Below are positions 6,102 through 14,277 of a stretch of DNA of 17,031 nt, in pieces. The stretch is taken from positions 1 through 17,031 of the forward strand of contig JACOEF010000523.1 in assembly GCA_024998705.1 (NCBI GenBank), given 5' to 3'. Under the pieces are notes generated by a model. It was not told the DNA's origin. It was given only the letters and a program-made list of their open reading frames with translations, and did no database searches. The stretch's first letter is position 1; each line of letters begins with the position of its first letter. Made by a program: the position numbers and the translations under genes. Source of the stretch: Nitrospira sp. GTDB taxonomy: Bacteria; Nitrospirota; Nitrospiria; Nitrospirales; Nitrospiraceae.

Positions 6102-7999
6102 GGCCTGCCTCGGTAATTATCGTGCTCGAAGAGGACCGGGGTGTTCGAACAAGCTGGGGGTGGCTGATTGGCCACCGTCGCTGGCCCCATGACTTCTGCC
6201 GAACTGAACAGATCGCCCCACCTTCGACCACCGGGGCTTTCCCGTTTCAGATCGGGTAGGTTGAACGGACCGTCGACTGTCAACACATCGCCCTTGTAGC
6301 TGGTGTGTTGGTACAGCCTCAGGGTCCAGCCCACGGGGACGCAGACAGACGAGATATTGTCGCCGAAGAACCAGGTGTGCAGCGTGGCAGCATTGTTGGT
6401 GAGCGCTAGGCGGCGTCCAGCGTAGTGGTCATGCTCGACCACGATCGGCGTCGCTGCGCACTCAGGCGGAGCCGGATTGGCCTGCACGCCCTCTCCCCGC
6501 ACGGAACTCACCCGATCTCCCCAATTCTTGCCGTTCGGTCCAGCCCGATGCAGATCCACATACATCGTGGGACCCGGAATCGATACCGCCTCTCCGCGAT
6601 AGTCGGAGTCGGCATACAAGGTTACCGTCCATCCTATCGGAACGCATAATGAGGAGCCTCTGTCGACGAAGTTTTCGTTGCCAAGATTCGGCTGCGACCA
6701 TTCGAGCGAAACGCTCCGGCCGGCGAAGTTTGTATGTTCGTGGAGCACGGGAACCCGAGCGCAATCCACCCGGGGATAGAGCTGATTGAGGCCGGCAAGA
6801 TCGGCCGGCGAAAGTGTCACGCTAGAGCTGATCGACTGCCCGGGGATGCGACTCCGCAATGTCGGCAGGCCGTTTTTTGAAAGGCTGTCCGTGCGGTAAT
6901 GCATCCTCGACGTCATATCGTAGGGCCCGAGGTCGATGCCATCACTGACATGCCTGTCGAAATTGTGCCTTGCTTCATCTGTGACGTTGTCCCAGAGAAC
7001 TTCCACGTAACGATCACGATCCATGCGCGACTGCTCGTGGAAGATACCGACGGCGTGTGCCATTTCGTGGATTACGCAACTGCTATCCGCATCGGCTATG
7101 AGTCGGATACTTTGTCTGACGCCCTGCCGGCCGACCATAGACTGGCCACAACCCGGAATGCTCTGGTCGCGGACAAAGACGACAAAATCTGGCTCCCCGT
7201 TTCGTGGTACGAAGCGGACATTGGTCTGATTCCAATCCGCAATTGCAGCCTGAATAGCAGTGCGTAACCTATGACCGGTCGGAATCGAATTTGCGTCGAT
7301 TTCGAAGGGCACCACGCCGCCCGGCCAGAGCCACCATGACCCTGCCTTCACGCTCAAGGGTTGCCGGATTCCCCCAAGGCCGCCGACAATCCAAGAGACG
7401 GAGCCCTGACGACCGAGGAGCCAGAGCTGGCTCTCCCGACCCAGATCGATGTCCTCTTGCAAAATGGCATGGCCAGCTCTCGCTTCATAGGTAATTTGGA
7501 TCGGATCGCGGTGCCGAGGCAACAGCACCGTTGCCGTACGTAGGGTCGGCTTTTCTGTGCCACTAGCCTGGACCTTCACCGCTTTATGTAATTGAACCGG
7601 GGAGGGGGCCGCATGGGTTATGTCAGGTGACTGAGTGCCCGAGAGTGAACCGACGGCGGCCAGCACGTGGCCGTTGAGCGGAAAGTGGACCACGTGCATG
7701 ACATCCGGATGCTCACTCAGCGTGTTTATCGCCAGCGGCGCGGTGTTTTCGCGGTTGAATCGGAGTTTAGTTCCCACCCATGGGTCTAGCGCATAACTTC
7801 CAGGGTTAGCAACCACATCTCCGGTGGGTGCGGCAAAACGAGGACCTTGCTCCGGCACAAATGTCAGCGCATCTGCTGACGCCGTGGCGGTGACCTGAGC
7901 GACGTGAAGACCCGAGTCGTTCTGGCTGAAGGGAATGCCGAAGAATACACTCCCACTCGCTGCCAATACGAAAAATGCGACCCAAAACGTTCGGCTCAT
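6089..7999 (-). CDS. Secreted astacin-type metalloprotease with beta/gamma-crystallin modules
   Basis: It encodes 636 residues before the frameshift; the original product was about 790. ATG 7999 has GGAGA seven bases upstream. Residues 1-24 look like a signal peptide and about 40-215 like a propeptide. The catalytic domain (about 220-409) opens with WPGGVVPFEID. It has the zinc motif HEMAHAVGIFHEQSR (H311, E312, H315, H321) and a Met-turn SRMHY (M366), the hallmarks of peptidase family M12A. Two complete crystallin/I36-type modules follow (about 415-502 and 517-606), each with EHxxxxGR, SSxCVPxGWT, LYxxxxYxG, GPxxxxDLxR and WGDxxSS. A third is cut by the frameshift after residue 632. Known astacins are secreted, zymogen-activated endopeptidases, and the crystallin modules may bind calcium or a surface. 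The truncated protein keeps the whole protease, so it may still be active. Confidence 0.88.
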   Translation of the reverse strand: MSRTFWVAFFVLAASGSVFFGIPFSQNDSGLHVAQVTATASADALTFVPEQGPRFAAPTGDVVANPGSYALDPWVGTKLRFNRENTAPLAINTLSEHPDVMHVVHFPLNGHVLAAVGSLSGTQSPDITHAAPSPVQLHKAVKVQASGTEKPTLRTATVLLPRHRDPIQITYEARAGHAILQEDIDLGRESQLWLLGRQGSVSWIVGGLGGIRQPLSVKAGSWWLWPGGVVPFEIDANSIPTGHRLRTAIQAAIADWNQTNVRFVPRNGEPDFVVFVRDQSIPGCGQSMVGRQGVRQSIRLIADADSSCVIHEMAHAVGIFHEQSRMDRDRYVEVLWDNVTDEARHNFDRHVSDGIDLGPYDMTSRMHYRTDSLSKNGLPTLRSRIPGQSISSSVTLSPADLAGLNQLYPRVDCARVPVLHEHTNFAGRSVSLEWSQPNLGNENFVDRGSSLCVPIGWTVTLYADSDYRGEAVSIPGPTMYVDLHRAGPNGKNWGDRVSSVRGEGVQANPAPPECAATPIVVEHDHYAGRRLALTNNAATLHTWFFGDNISSVCVPVGWTLRLYQHTSYKGDVLTVDGPFNLPDLKRESPGGRRWGDLFSSAEVMGPATVANQPPPACSNTPVLFEHDNYRGRPLTP

Positions 8000-8612
8000 C
8001 GTGCATCTCCATCGGTATGAACCTGAGGTACTCTGTTGGTCGCCCTTCTCCTAATGTTCGGATTTGGTGATGGGTACTCTCCTCGCGCAGATCAAAAGGC
8101 TCTGTCCCACTTGCTCCAATGGAAGAGTCCAGACATCTTGTGTGTGAGAGGAGGGGCACGCCTTGCCTCTCATTCGGTTGAGCCACAATCAGAAGGAGCA
8201 GATTTGTGGCAAGGAAATCCCCGGAGTTGCCTGTGAGAAGGTTGCCGAGAAGATCGCGCGATGACCACAGCCTGCACGTTTGCCGACAACAATTCGACAT
8301 TCGGATTCTTACTCCAGGTTTCATTCCCATCGTCCACTGCGGCTTGGAAGGCGAGCATATTGTCGGGGAACATCAAGAGGAAGTCAAACCACAACTAGCT
8401 GGAAATACGTGCATTTAAGCGTCCGCTGCTATTACGCCTTCACACACGAACTGTCCACTTTCTGAAAGTCTGACTCCTACCGCGAGTGCCACCGCGATTC
8501 CTATGAAGATTAATTGAGATATGCGTGCTCATCATTAAATTGGTATTGACACTCGGGGAAGGTATCGGTACGAAGGCGGACCGCTTATAGTCACTCCAGA
8601 CTTGGAGCCTAT
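8000..8612. other. Divergent intergenic region without a convincing gene
   Basis: This 613-bp spacer lies between the leftward protease and the rightward TonB receptor and must hold both promoters. Short frames exist on both strands (for example minus-strand 8170-8394), but none has a ribosome-binding site with a recognisable product, and several overlap each other. I saw no tRNA, no clear Fur box and no riboswitch-like structure. A gene remnant here is possible but not shown. Confidence 0.5.
8546..8574 (+). promoter_or_regulatory. Possible sigma-70 promoter for the TonB receptor
   Basis: TTGACA at 8546-8551 is a perfect -35 box. With 17-bp spacing the -10 position is TACGAA (8569-8574), a weak match to TATAAT. 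The start codon lies 39 bases beyond. A weak -10 could mean activator control. TATAGT at 8585-8590 is better but too far from this -35. Confidence 0.3.
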
Positions 8613-10760
8613 GTGCTCGATCTAAAGAGAGCGTTCATTACGAAGAAGTTTCTTTCACTGCTTAGCTTCTTCGTGTTTCTGTCTTTTCTATTCGTCCCCA
8701 TAAGTCTTCTCGCCCAACCTACCAATGAAATGTCCCCGTCAATGACTGATGGGGCACACGACTCATCCGGTGAAGTGCTAATGTTAGACGAAATCACGAT
8801 CTCGGCAACGCGTGAGAAGCGAAAAACGTTCGACATCCCGCAGGATGTCACGATCGTTAGCCGCGACGAAATAGCCCGGCGCACGCCTACCATTCTGCCC
8901 GATCTCTTGGAAGGTGCTGAAGGCGTGTTCGTGCAAAGAACCACCCCCGGTCAAGCAAATCCCATCATCCGAGGACTCGTCGGAAGTTCCGTCCTCACGC
9001 TCGTCGATGGCATGCGCCTCAATACGGCATTTTTTCGCCCCTCACCCAATCAATTCGTCGCTCTGGTTGACCCGCAGAACGTCGACAGTATTGAGGTGGT
9101 CCGAGGATCCGGGTCCACACTCTATGGCAGTGATGCGATCGGCGGAGTAATTAATATCCTGACGCCGATCCCAACCTTCGATTCTAAAGACTGGCAGACC
9201 AGAGGGAAGGTAGGGGGGCAATTCAGCAGCGCGGACTTGGGCTATGTGTCTCGTCTCGCCGTCGAGTCTGGAAAGAAAGGCATTGCGTTTAGTACCGGGT
9301 TGACCTATCAGGCGGCGGACGACTTGCGCGGAGGTGGCGATATCGGGATTCAGCGTCCATCCGGATTTAGGTCCTATGCGTTTGATAGCAAAGTGTTTGT
9401 GGAGGGCAATGCGCAAGACCTTCTCTTGAATGTACAGTATCTGCAGCAGCCGAAGACCCCGCGTTACGATGAGCTGAATCCGGGATATGGACAAACCACA
9501 CCCAGCTCCTCCGTCTTCCTCTTCCAACCCAATGATCGACTATTTATTCATGGGCGGTATCGCGTGTTCCAGCCCATGTCGTTTGTGGACCGGGCCGAGT
9601 TTAACGTCGGCCTACAGGAGATTCGTGATGATCGACGCGCGCGAGATTTTGAGAGTCCGATCGAGGTCAGAGAGCGGAATAAAAGCCGCATGATTGGCGC
9701 CACCTTTCAGTTCACCTCCGTCTTATCTGAGTGGCTGACGCTCACGTATGGGGGGGAAGCCTATTTGGACACGATTTCGAGCCGTAGCATGGGAACGGAC
9801 ATCACGAGCGGGCAGACAGTGGCACAGACCAGTCGGTTCCCGGATGGGTCAACGCTGAACAGTTTTGGGGCCTACGACGAAGGGGAGATCAAGGTACATC
9901 CCCGACTCACTGCCGTGGTTGGAGGACGACTCAGTTATTTTGAAATCGATATCCCGAAAGCCGACCGAGACGTGGGCGCCCAATTAAACCCCCTCGCTCC
10001 CACGGGTCACGTCGGTCTTGTGTATCACCTTACCCCCGAAGTCAATCTCGTCACCAATGTGAGCCGAGGTTTCCGAGTCCCCAACGTCTTTGATCTGTCT
10101 ACCTTGGGTTCCCGACCAGGGAACAGATTTGCTATTCCGAATCCCAACCTGAAACCTGAGGAGGCGTGGTCCTTCGATGCCGGGACAAAGGTCCGTTTCA
10201 ATCGCTTTACCGGCGAACTCTTCGGTTTTTACACTCTGATTCCGAACAGGATTGAAGGGGAGTTGACGGGGGGCAGAACCGCGGAAGGAAGGCAGATTAT
10301 TCAAACGGCCAACCTCAATCGTGTCCAGCTCGCAGGAATCGAAGCAGGCGGCCGGATTTATGTGAGTGCTGACCTAGAAGTCTTCGGCAATCTGACCTAC
10401 ACCTATGGCTGGGAAACACTTCCACAAGGTCAGGTTCTCTCGGCCGATCGCATTCCCCCCTTGAATGGCCGAGTAGGCTTGCTCTACCGCTCGGTGCCTA
10501 AAGTGTGGATTGAGCCCTTCTTTCGCTTCTCGTCGCCGCAAGATCGCTTAAGTAATCGTGACTTGACCGATCCACGAATCAACCCCAATGGGACGACCGG
10601 ATGGACCACAGCGAGTCTCCGCCTTGGGTGGATTCTCTCACAATATCTGACGCTTCATGGCACGCTCGAGAATATGTTTGACCAACCCTACCGGGAGCAT
10701 GGATCGGGAATTAATGCGCCGGGCAAAAATGTAGTTGTGGCGTTGGAAGGACGTTTTTAA
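8613..10760 (+). CDS. TonB-dependent outer-membrane receptor
   Basis: It encodes 715 residues from GTG 8613, with TTGGAG five bases upstream; the ATG at 8611 is out of frame and stops at once. A long signal peptide (about 1-35) ends SLLA-Q. A TonB-box-like LDEITISATR (58-67) precedes the plug domain (about 70-185), which has NPIIRGLVGSSVLTLVDGMR and the signature SIEVVRGSGSTLYGSDAIGG. The remainder is a beta-barrel of usual size with a C-terminal LENMFDQPYREHGSG segment and final Phe (LEGRF), the outer-membrane insertion signal. Such receptors import scarce ligands using TonB-ExbBD energy. The plug and the HGSGINAPGKN terminus resemble heme/hemoglobin and cobalamin/colicin-type receptors, but no partner import genes are nearby, so the substrate is open. 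It converges with the high-GC gene pair. Confidence 0.93.
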   Translation: MLDLKRAFITKKFLSLLSFFVFLSFLFVPISLLAQPTNEMSPSMTDGAHDSSGEVLMLDEITISATREKRKTFDIPQDVTIVSRDEIARRTPTILPDLLEGAEGVFVQRTTPGQANPIIRGLVGSSVLTLVDGMRLNTAFFRPSPNQFVALVDPQNVDSIEVVRGSGSTLYGSDAIGGVINILTPIPTFDSKDWQTRGKVGGQFSSADLGYVSRLAVESGKKGIAFSTGLTYQAADDLRGGGDIGIQRPSGFRSYAFDSKVFVEGNAQDLLLNVQYLQQPKTPRYDELNPGYGQTTPSSSVFLFQPNDRLFIHGRYRVFQPMSFVDRAEFNVGLQEIRDDRRARDFESPIEVRERNKSRMIGATFQFTSVLSEWLTLTYGGEAYLDTISSRSMGTDITSGQTVAQTSRFPDGSTLNSFGAYDEGEIKVHPRLTAVVGGRLSYFEIDIPKADRDVGAQLNPLAPTGHVGLVYHLTPEVNLVTNVSRGFRVPNVFDLSTLGSRPGNRFAIPNPNLKPEEAWSFDAGTKVRFNRFTGELFGFYTLIPNRIEGELTGGRTAEGRQIIQTANLNRVQLAGIEAGGRIYVSADLEVFGNLTYTYGWETLPQGQVLSADRIPPLNGRVGLLYRSVPKVWIEPFFRFSSPQDRLSNRDLTDPRINPNGTTGWTTASLRLGWILSQYLTLHGTLENMFDQPYREHGSGINAPGKNVVVALEGRF

Positions 10761-10787
10761 CTCATAACGCAATCAGAAACTGTTCAT

Positions 10788-10824
10788 ACCGGGGCTCGGT
10801 GGGTTGCCGATGGGGAGCCCGGGT
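10788..10824. terminator. GC-rich hairpin between convergent genes
   Basis: ACCGGGGCTC (10788-10797) pairs with GAGCCCGGGT (10815-10824) with one mismatch around a 17-base loop. It starts 28 bases after the TonB receptor stop and lies between two convergent genes, so it could stop transcription from either side. No T-tract follows on either strand. Confidence 0.35.
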
Positions 10825-10902
10825 CCGGAAGCATAGTTTACTTTGAATGGACGCTCATCTGTACCACGCACAATTGGTTCGGCCTTACCACATTTTACCA
10901 AA

Positions 10903-13900
10903 TCAGTCCCCTGCCTCGCTCAACAGGCTAGCAAGAGTTGCAATGAACGTCGCACCGTTGGCTCCATCGGGATCCGCCATGTCATCCGTCGCCGGCAGCA
11001 CCGCATTATCCGATGGCCCCGGCCACAGCGGCAATATCCGCCCCAGGCCGTTCTGCGACAGCAAATCACTGATCAGATCAAACGCCGCCGCCGGACGCCC
11101 CAGCCGGATATACTCCGCCACCGGGATCGTCCCCGGCGCCGGAAACGGTACCGCCAGCTTCGCCGCCATCAAATCCCGCCGGTACTCCCGCACCTTCTTC
11201 GAATACCCCTTCTCGAACTGCCGGTCGAACGACACCACATCCGCCGCGCCGTCAAACGTCATCCCGCGTCGCCGGAAATGGCTCGTTCCCACCAGCGCAT
11301 ACACGTCATCCACGATGACCGACGTCGTCCGGATAAACGCAGTCCTCCCCGGGAATCCCACCGGATGGAACACCACCACTCGATCGGGGGCCACCGCCAG
11401 CAGGTCTCCCACCGCTTCCAGCCGAGCCGCATAATGCCTGCGGTTCCATCCCTTGTACTTCGGTGCGAAGTCCGCGATCTTCGGCGTGCAGATGATCACT
11501 CGCAGCGAGGGAAACGCCTGCATCCGCGCCGCCAGCAGTGCCACCAGATCTATCTTCCAAGCCTCCGGCGTGCTGCCCGGTCGCGCCGTTCTCGAAAACG
11601 CCGGCGACTCGATATACACGAGCTCACGCGCCTCCTGGATCGCCCGCCGCAGCGACCACAACGCATCCCGCAAGCCCTTCTTCGAAACGAAGAACTCGCG
11701 CCGCACCTCGTTGATCAGCCGGTCCCCGTTCTGCACATTCCCGTTCGGCGGAGGCACATTCAACCGGTTCGCCACATCGTTCACGATCTGCTGCACCGTC
11801 ACGTTCTCCGCCGGCACGTTCACGTTCAACGCGCTCAACTCCGGCGTCTCGCACACCGCCGCGATCGTCTGTAGAAACGCTCCCGTCCCCGTGTTCGCCG
11901 GCGTATTGTCCACGGGCTCGTTGAAATTGTTGCCGCCCATGAACACCACCCAGCTCGGCGTCGGCGCGCCCGGCAGTGGAATCACCGACTGCACCCGCCG
12001 CGCCGCGTGACGCGCTGCATCCCACGCCAGCGCTCCCGTCACGCGCACTCCCGGCGCGTGCACATCGGGCCCGCCCGGATTCCCCGGATTGCCTCCCGCG
12101 TGCAGCGCCGATCTCGTCTCTCTCGACCAACGACCGCCCGAGATCACTGCATCCCAAAGCAGCGTCCCCGCCGGATTCGGCACCGCCGGACCCGTCGTCC
12201 CCGTCACTATCACCGATTCAAACCGCACCATCGTCGGCAGCCTCGGCCCCTCTCTCGGGCTCCCCTCCGACGCCAGCTTCCTCACCAGATCGATCGGCGT
12301 CGCTGGAGCCCCCGGTGCCGGATTAATGATCCGCGTCATCCCAAACAGCGGCACCGGACAGATCGACTTCACCATATCGGGGAGCGCCTGCACGACACCC
12401 GGATTCGTGAACGAATCCGGTGGAGCCGCCACCGCCGCCTGCGACATCGTCACCGCAATGTTCCCAAACATCCGCCACGTCCCCGTGCGCGGTGCCACAA
12501 CGATGTCCATCACCAGATTCGCCGGATTCGGCATGGCCTGCCCTGGAAAGAGGTTCAATGGATTTCTCAACAAAATCGCCGTCGGATTCGCGCCGTTCAC
12601 GATCCCCGATGCGCCATCCCCGCGCTCGAACGACAGCTCCTCAGTGATCGCCGGGATCTCCACGAACACCCGCGGATAGATCCGGATCGTCGCCCCGTCC
12701 GGCGCAACCCCTCCCGCGATCGTCACCACCACATCCTGTGTACCGCTCAGCGCCGCCTGGATCCCCTGCGCCGGGGAGACGATCGTCGTCGCAAAGCCCG
12801 CATTCGTATTCGGAGCCGGAAACGCCGGCCAATGCGCGTTGGCGCCGCGCTGTGCCGGCACGGACATCGTCCCGTCGATCTCCGGCGAAACGATCAGCAC
12901 CATCGACTGGTTCGGCCTAGCCAGCACAGTCGAACCTTCCCCCAGCACGTCCGGTCCGTCCACCAGGTAATCGATTACCACCTGGTCCCGCACCTTCGGC
13001 ATCAGGCTCTCCGGAATCGCTTCGTCGTCCGGCCCCACGCCCAACACCGTCGCGTTCGTCCGGTTGCCCAGCAGGTGCCACTGCGTATCCACGACACACA
13101 CCCGGAGAAACTGCCGCGGCATCGTCACTCCGCCCGGCAAGGCCGGCGGCGTCAGTGGCGTCCGCGCCAGCGTCCCGTTCGTCCCGAAACCCCAGCGGAG
13201 CCGCCCCTGATCTCCCGCCGCCGCATTGATCCTCTGATTTGCCGGAAGCGTCGTCACTCCGCTCGACGGCACATTCGCTTGCACGACTCCCGCATTGTTT
13301 TCCAGCACCATCGTCGTGCCCGGTAGCGCCGCCTGATATGCGCCGCCGTGCGGACTCACGAAGTGCAGCACCGTCGCCGACGCCAGCATCGTCGAAATCG
13401 ATGTCACTCCGCCCGCGCCGTTCGCCGGACCGCCCGCATTCGCCACAAGCAGCCCCAGAAACTGCGTCAGCAGATCCGACAGCATTGACGCCACGTACAA
13501 AGGATCCACAATCAACCCGCGGTTGTCGTGGAACGAGATGACTCCGTTCAACGCCGGACCGCTCGGATCGAATAGCGCCTCGTCGGCCTCATACCACTGG
13601 GCCGTCCGGAATCCTTCCGCCGCCCGGATCACCATCGCCACCGGAATCGGCCTCACCACCGGATTGCCGCCGTCGAACCTCTGCGACGCCAACCGCTCCA
13701 GCCGCATCGCCGCCTGCGGATGCAGCCGGATCGCCGTTACCGATCCCGTCAGCGGCGCCCCGTCCACGTTGAAGAAATCATGTGTCCGGTTCGAGCCCGT
13801 CAGCTTCAACTCCAGGCGGTCGCTCGAACTGAACGCCTGTGCCGCCGTACTGTCCCAAGCCCTCTGGATCGTGAACATGTCCCCTGCCCGCGCCGTGCAG

Positions 13901-14274
13901 TTCACGACTTCACGCTTTGTCCCGGAACTGTTCGATAACACCAGAATCACCGACCCTGGAGCCTGCGGAGCCGGAAACGCGTTCCCCTGCCCCGCGTTCA
14001 CCGTCACCGTCGTCGCCCCCGCCGTCAAATCCGCGCCCAATGTCGCTCGCGCCGGCGAGTAACAGTACTCGCGAATCCCCTTCCAGGGTGACCGGATCCC
14101 GTTCGTGATGTTCAACGTCAAGGCGTTCGGATCGTAATCGCCCGACTGCACCGCGCCGCTCGACCACCGCGGCCCCAGCGTCACCGCCGTTAGCCCCAGC
14201 GTCTGCAGACCATCGCTCTGCAACTCCTGCTGCGCCGCATTCGGCGTAAAGGTCGTGATTGGGAATGACACCAT
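10903..14274 (-). CDS. Large protein with phage-like module and degenerate phospholipase D domain
   Basis: It encodes 1123 residues from ATG 14274 with no signal peptide or membrane segment. Residues about 80-160 (TAGATTVTVNAGQGNAFP ... FTIQRAWDSTAAQAF) resemble a small beta-module common in phage structural proteins. The middle is Gly/Ala/Pro-rich and unrecognised. The C-terminal region (about 840-1025) has the PLD layout: a helix, then LVYIESPAF, LRVIICTPK, and RTTSVIVDDVYALVGTSHFRRRGM. In the HKD motif HxKx4Dx6GS the His is Arg982 and the Lys is Thr984; Asp989 and Gly996 remain and Ser becomes Thr997. No intact second HKD is visible, so phospholipase activity is doubtful. The gene starts three bases after its upstream neighbour's stop. 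GC is clearly higher than in the left part. A structural or binding role is inferred. Confidence 0.8.
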   Translation of the reverse strand: MVSFPITTFTPNAAQQELQSDGLQTLGLTAVTLGPRWSSGAVQSGDYDPNALTLNITNGIRSPWKGIREYCYSPARATLGADLTAGATTVTVNAGQGNAFPAPQAPGSVILVLSNSSGTKREVVNCTARAGDMFTIQRAWDSTAAQAFSSSDRLELKLTGSNRTHDFFNVDGAPLTGSVTAIRLHPQAAMRLERLASQRFDGGNPVVRPIPVAMVIRAAEGFRTAQWYEADEALFDPSGPALNGVISFHDNRGLIVDPLYVASMLSDLLTQFLGLLVANAGGPANGAGGVTSISTMLASATVLHFVSPHGGAYQAALPGTTMVLENNAGVVQANVPSSGVTTLPANQRINAAAGDQGRLRWGFGTNGTLARTPLTPPALPGGVTMPRQFLRVCVVDTQWHLLGNRTNATVLGVGPDDEAIPESLMPKVRDQVVIDYLVDGPDVLGEGSTVLARPNQSMVLIVSPEIDGTMSVPAQRGANAHWPAFPAPNTNAGFATTIVSPAQGIQAALSGTQDVVVTIAGGVAPDGATIRIYPRVFVEIPAITEELSFERGDGASGIVNGANPTAILLRNPLNLFPGQAMPNPANLVMDIVVAPRTGTWRMFGNIAVTMSQAAVAAPPDSFTNPGVVQALPDMVKSICPVPLFGMTRIINPAPGAPATPIDLVRKLASEGSPREGPRLPTMVRFESVIVTGTTGPAVPNPAGTLLWDAVISGGRWSRETRSALHAGGNPGNPGGPDVHAPGVRVTGALAWDAARHAARRVQSVIPLPGAPTPSWVVFMGGNNFNEPVDNTPANTGTGAFLQTIAAVCETPELSALNVNVPAENVTVQQIVNDVANRLNVPPPNGNVQNGDRLINEVRREFFVSKKGLRDALWSLRRAIQEARELVYIESPAFSRTARPGSTPEAWKIDLVALLAARMQAFPSLRVIICTPKIADFAPKYKGWNRRHYAARLEAVGDLLAVAPDRVVVFHPVGFPGRTAFIRTTSVIVDDVYALVGTSHFRRRGMTFDGAADVVSFDRQFEKGYSKKVREYRRDLMAAKLAVPFPAPGTIPVAEYIRLGRPAAAFDLISDLLSQNGLGRILPLWPGPSDNAVLPATDDMADPDGANGATFIATLASLLSEAGD

Positions 14275-14277
14275 GGG

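Noticed and set aside
8253..8262. 10-bp palindrome ATCGCGCGAT
   Set aside because: Isolated, GC-rich and not repeated; could be chance.
8170..8394. Possible small leftward gene in the protease-TonB receptor spacer
   Set aside because: No convincing ribosome-binding site, no recognisable product and overlapping alternative frames; kept only as unexplained spacer.
8480..8560. AT-rich stretch that might be a Fur box before the TonB receptor
   Set aside because: No adequate match to the 19-bp inverted Fur consensus could be found by eye.
10843..11874. Long plus-strand frames opposite the large genes (10843-11874, 12007-13326, 15847-16605)
   Set aside because: They are Arg/His/Pro-rich shadows of high-GC minus-strand codons, with no ribosome-binding sites or recognisable domains; the minus-strand genes explain the region.
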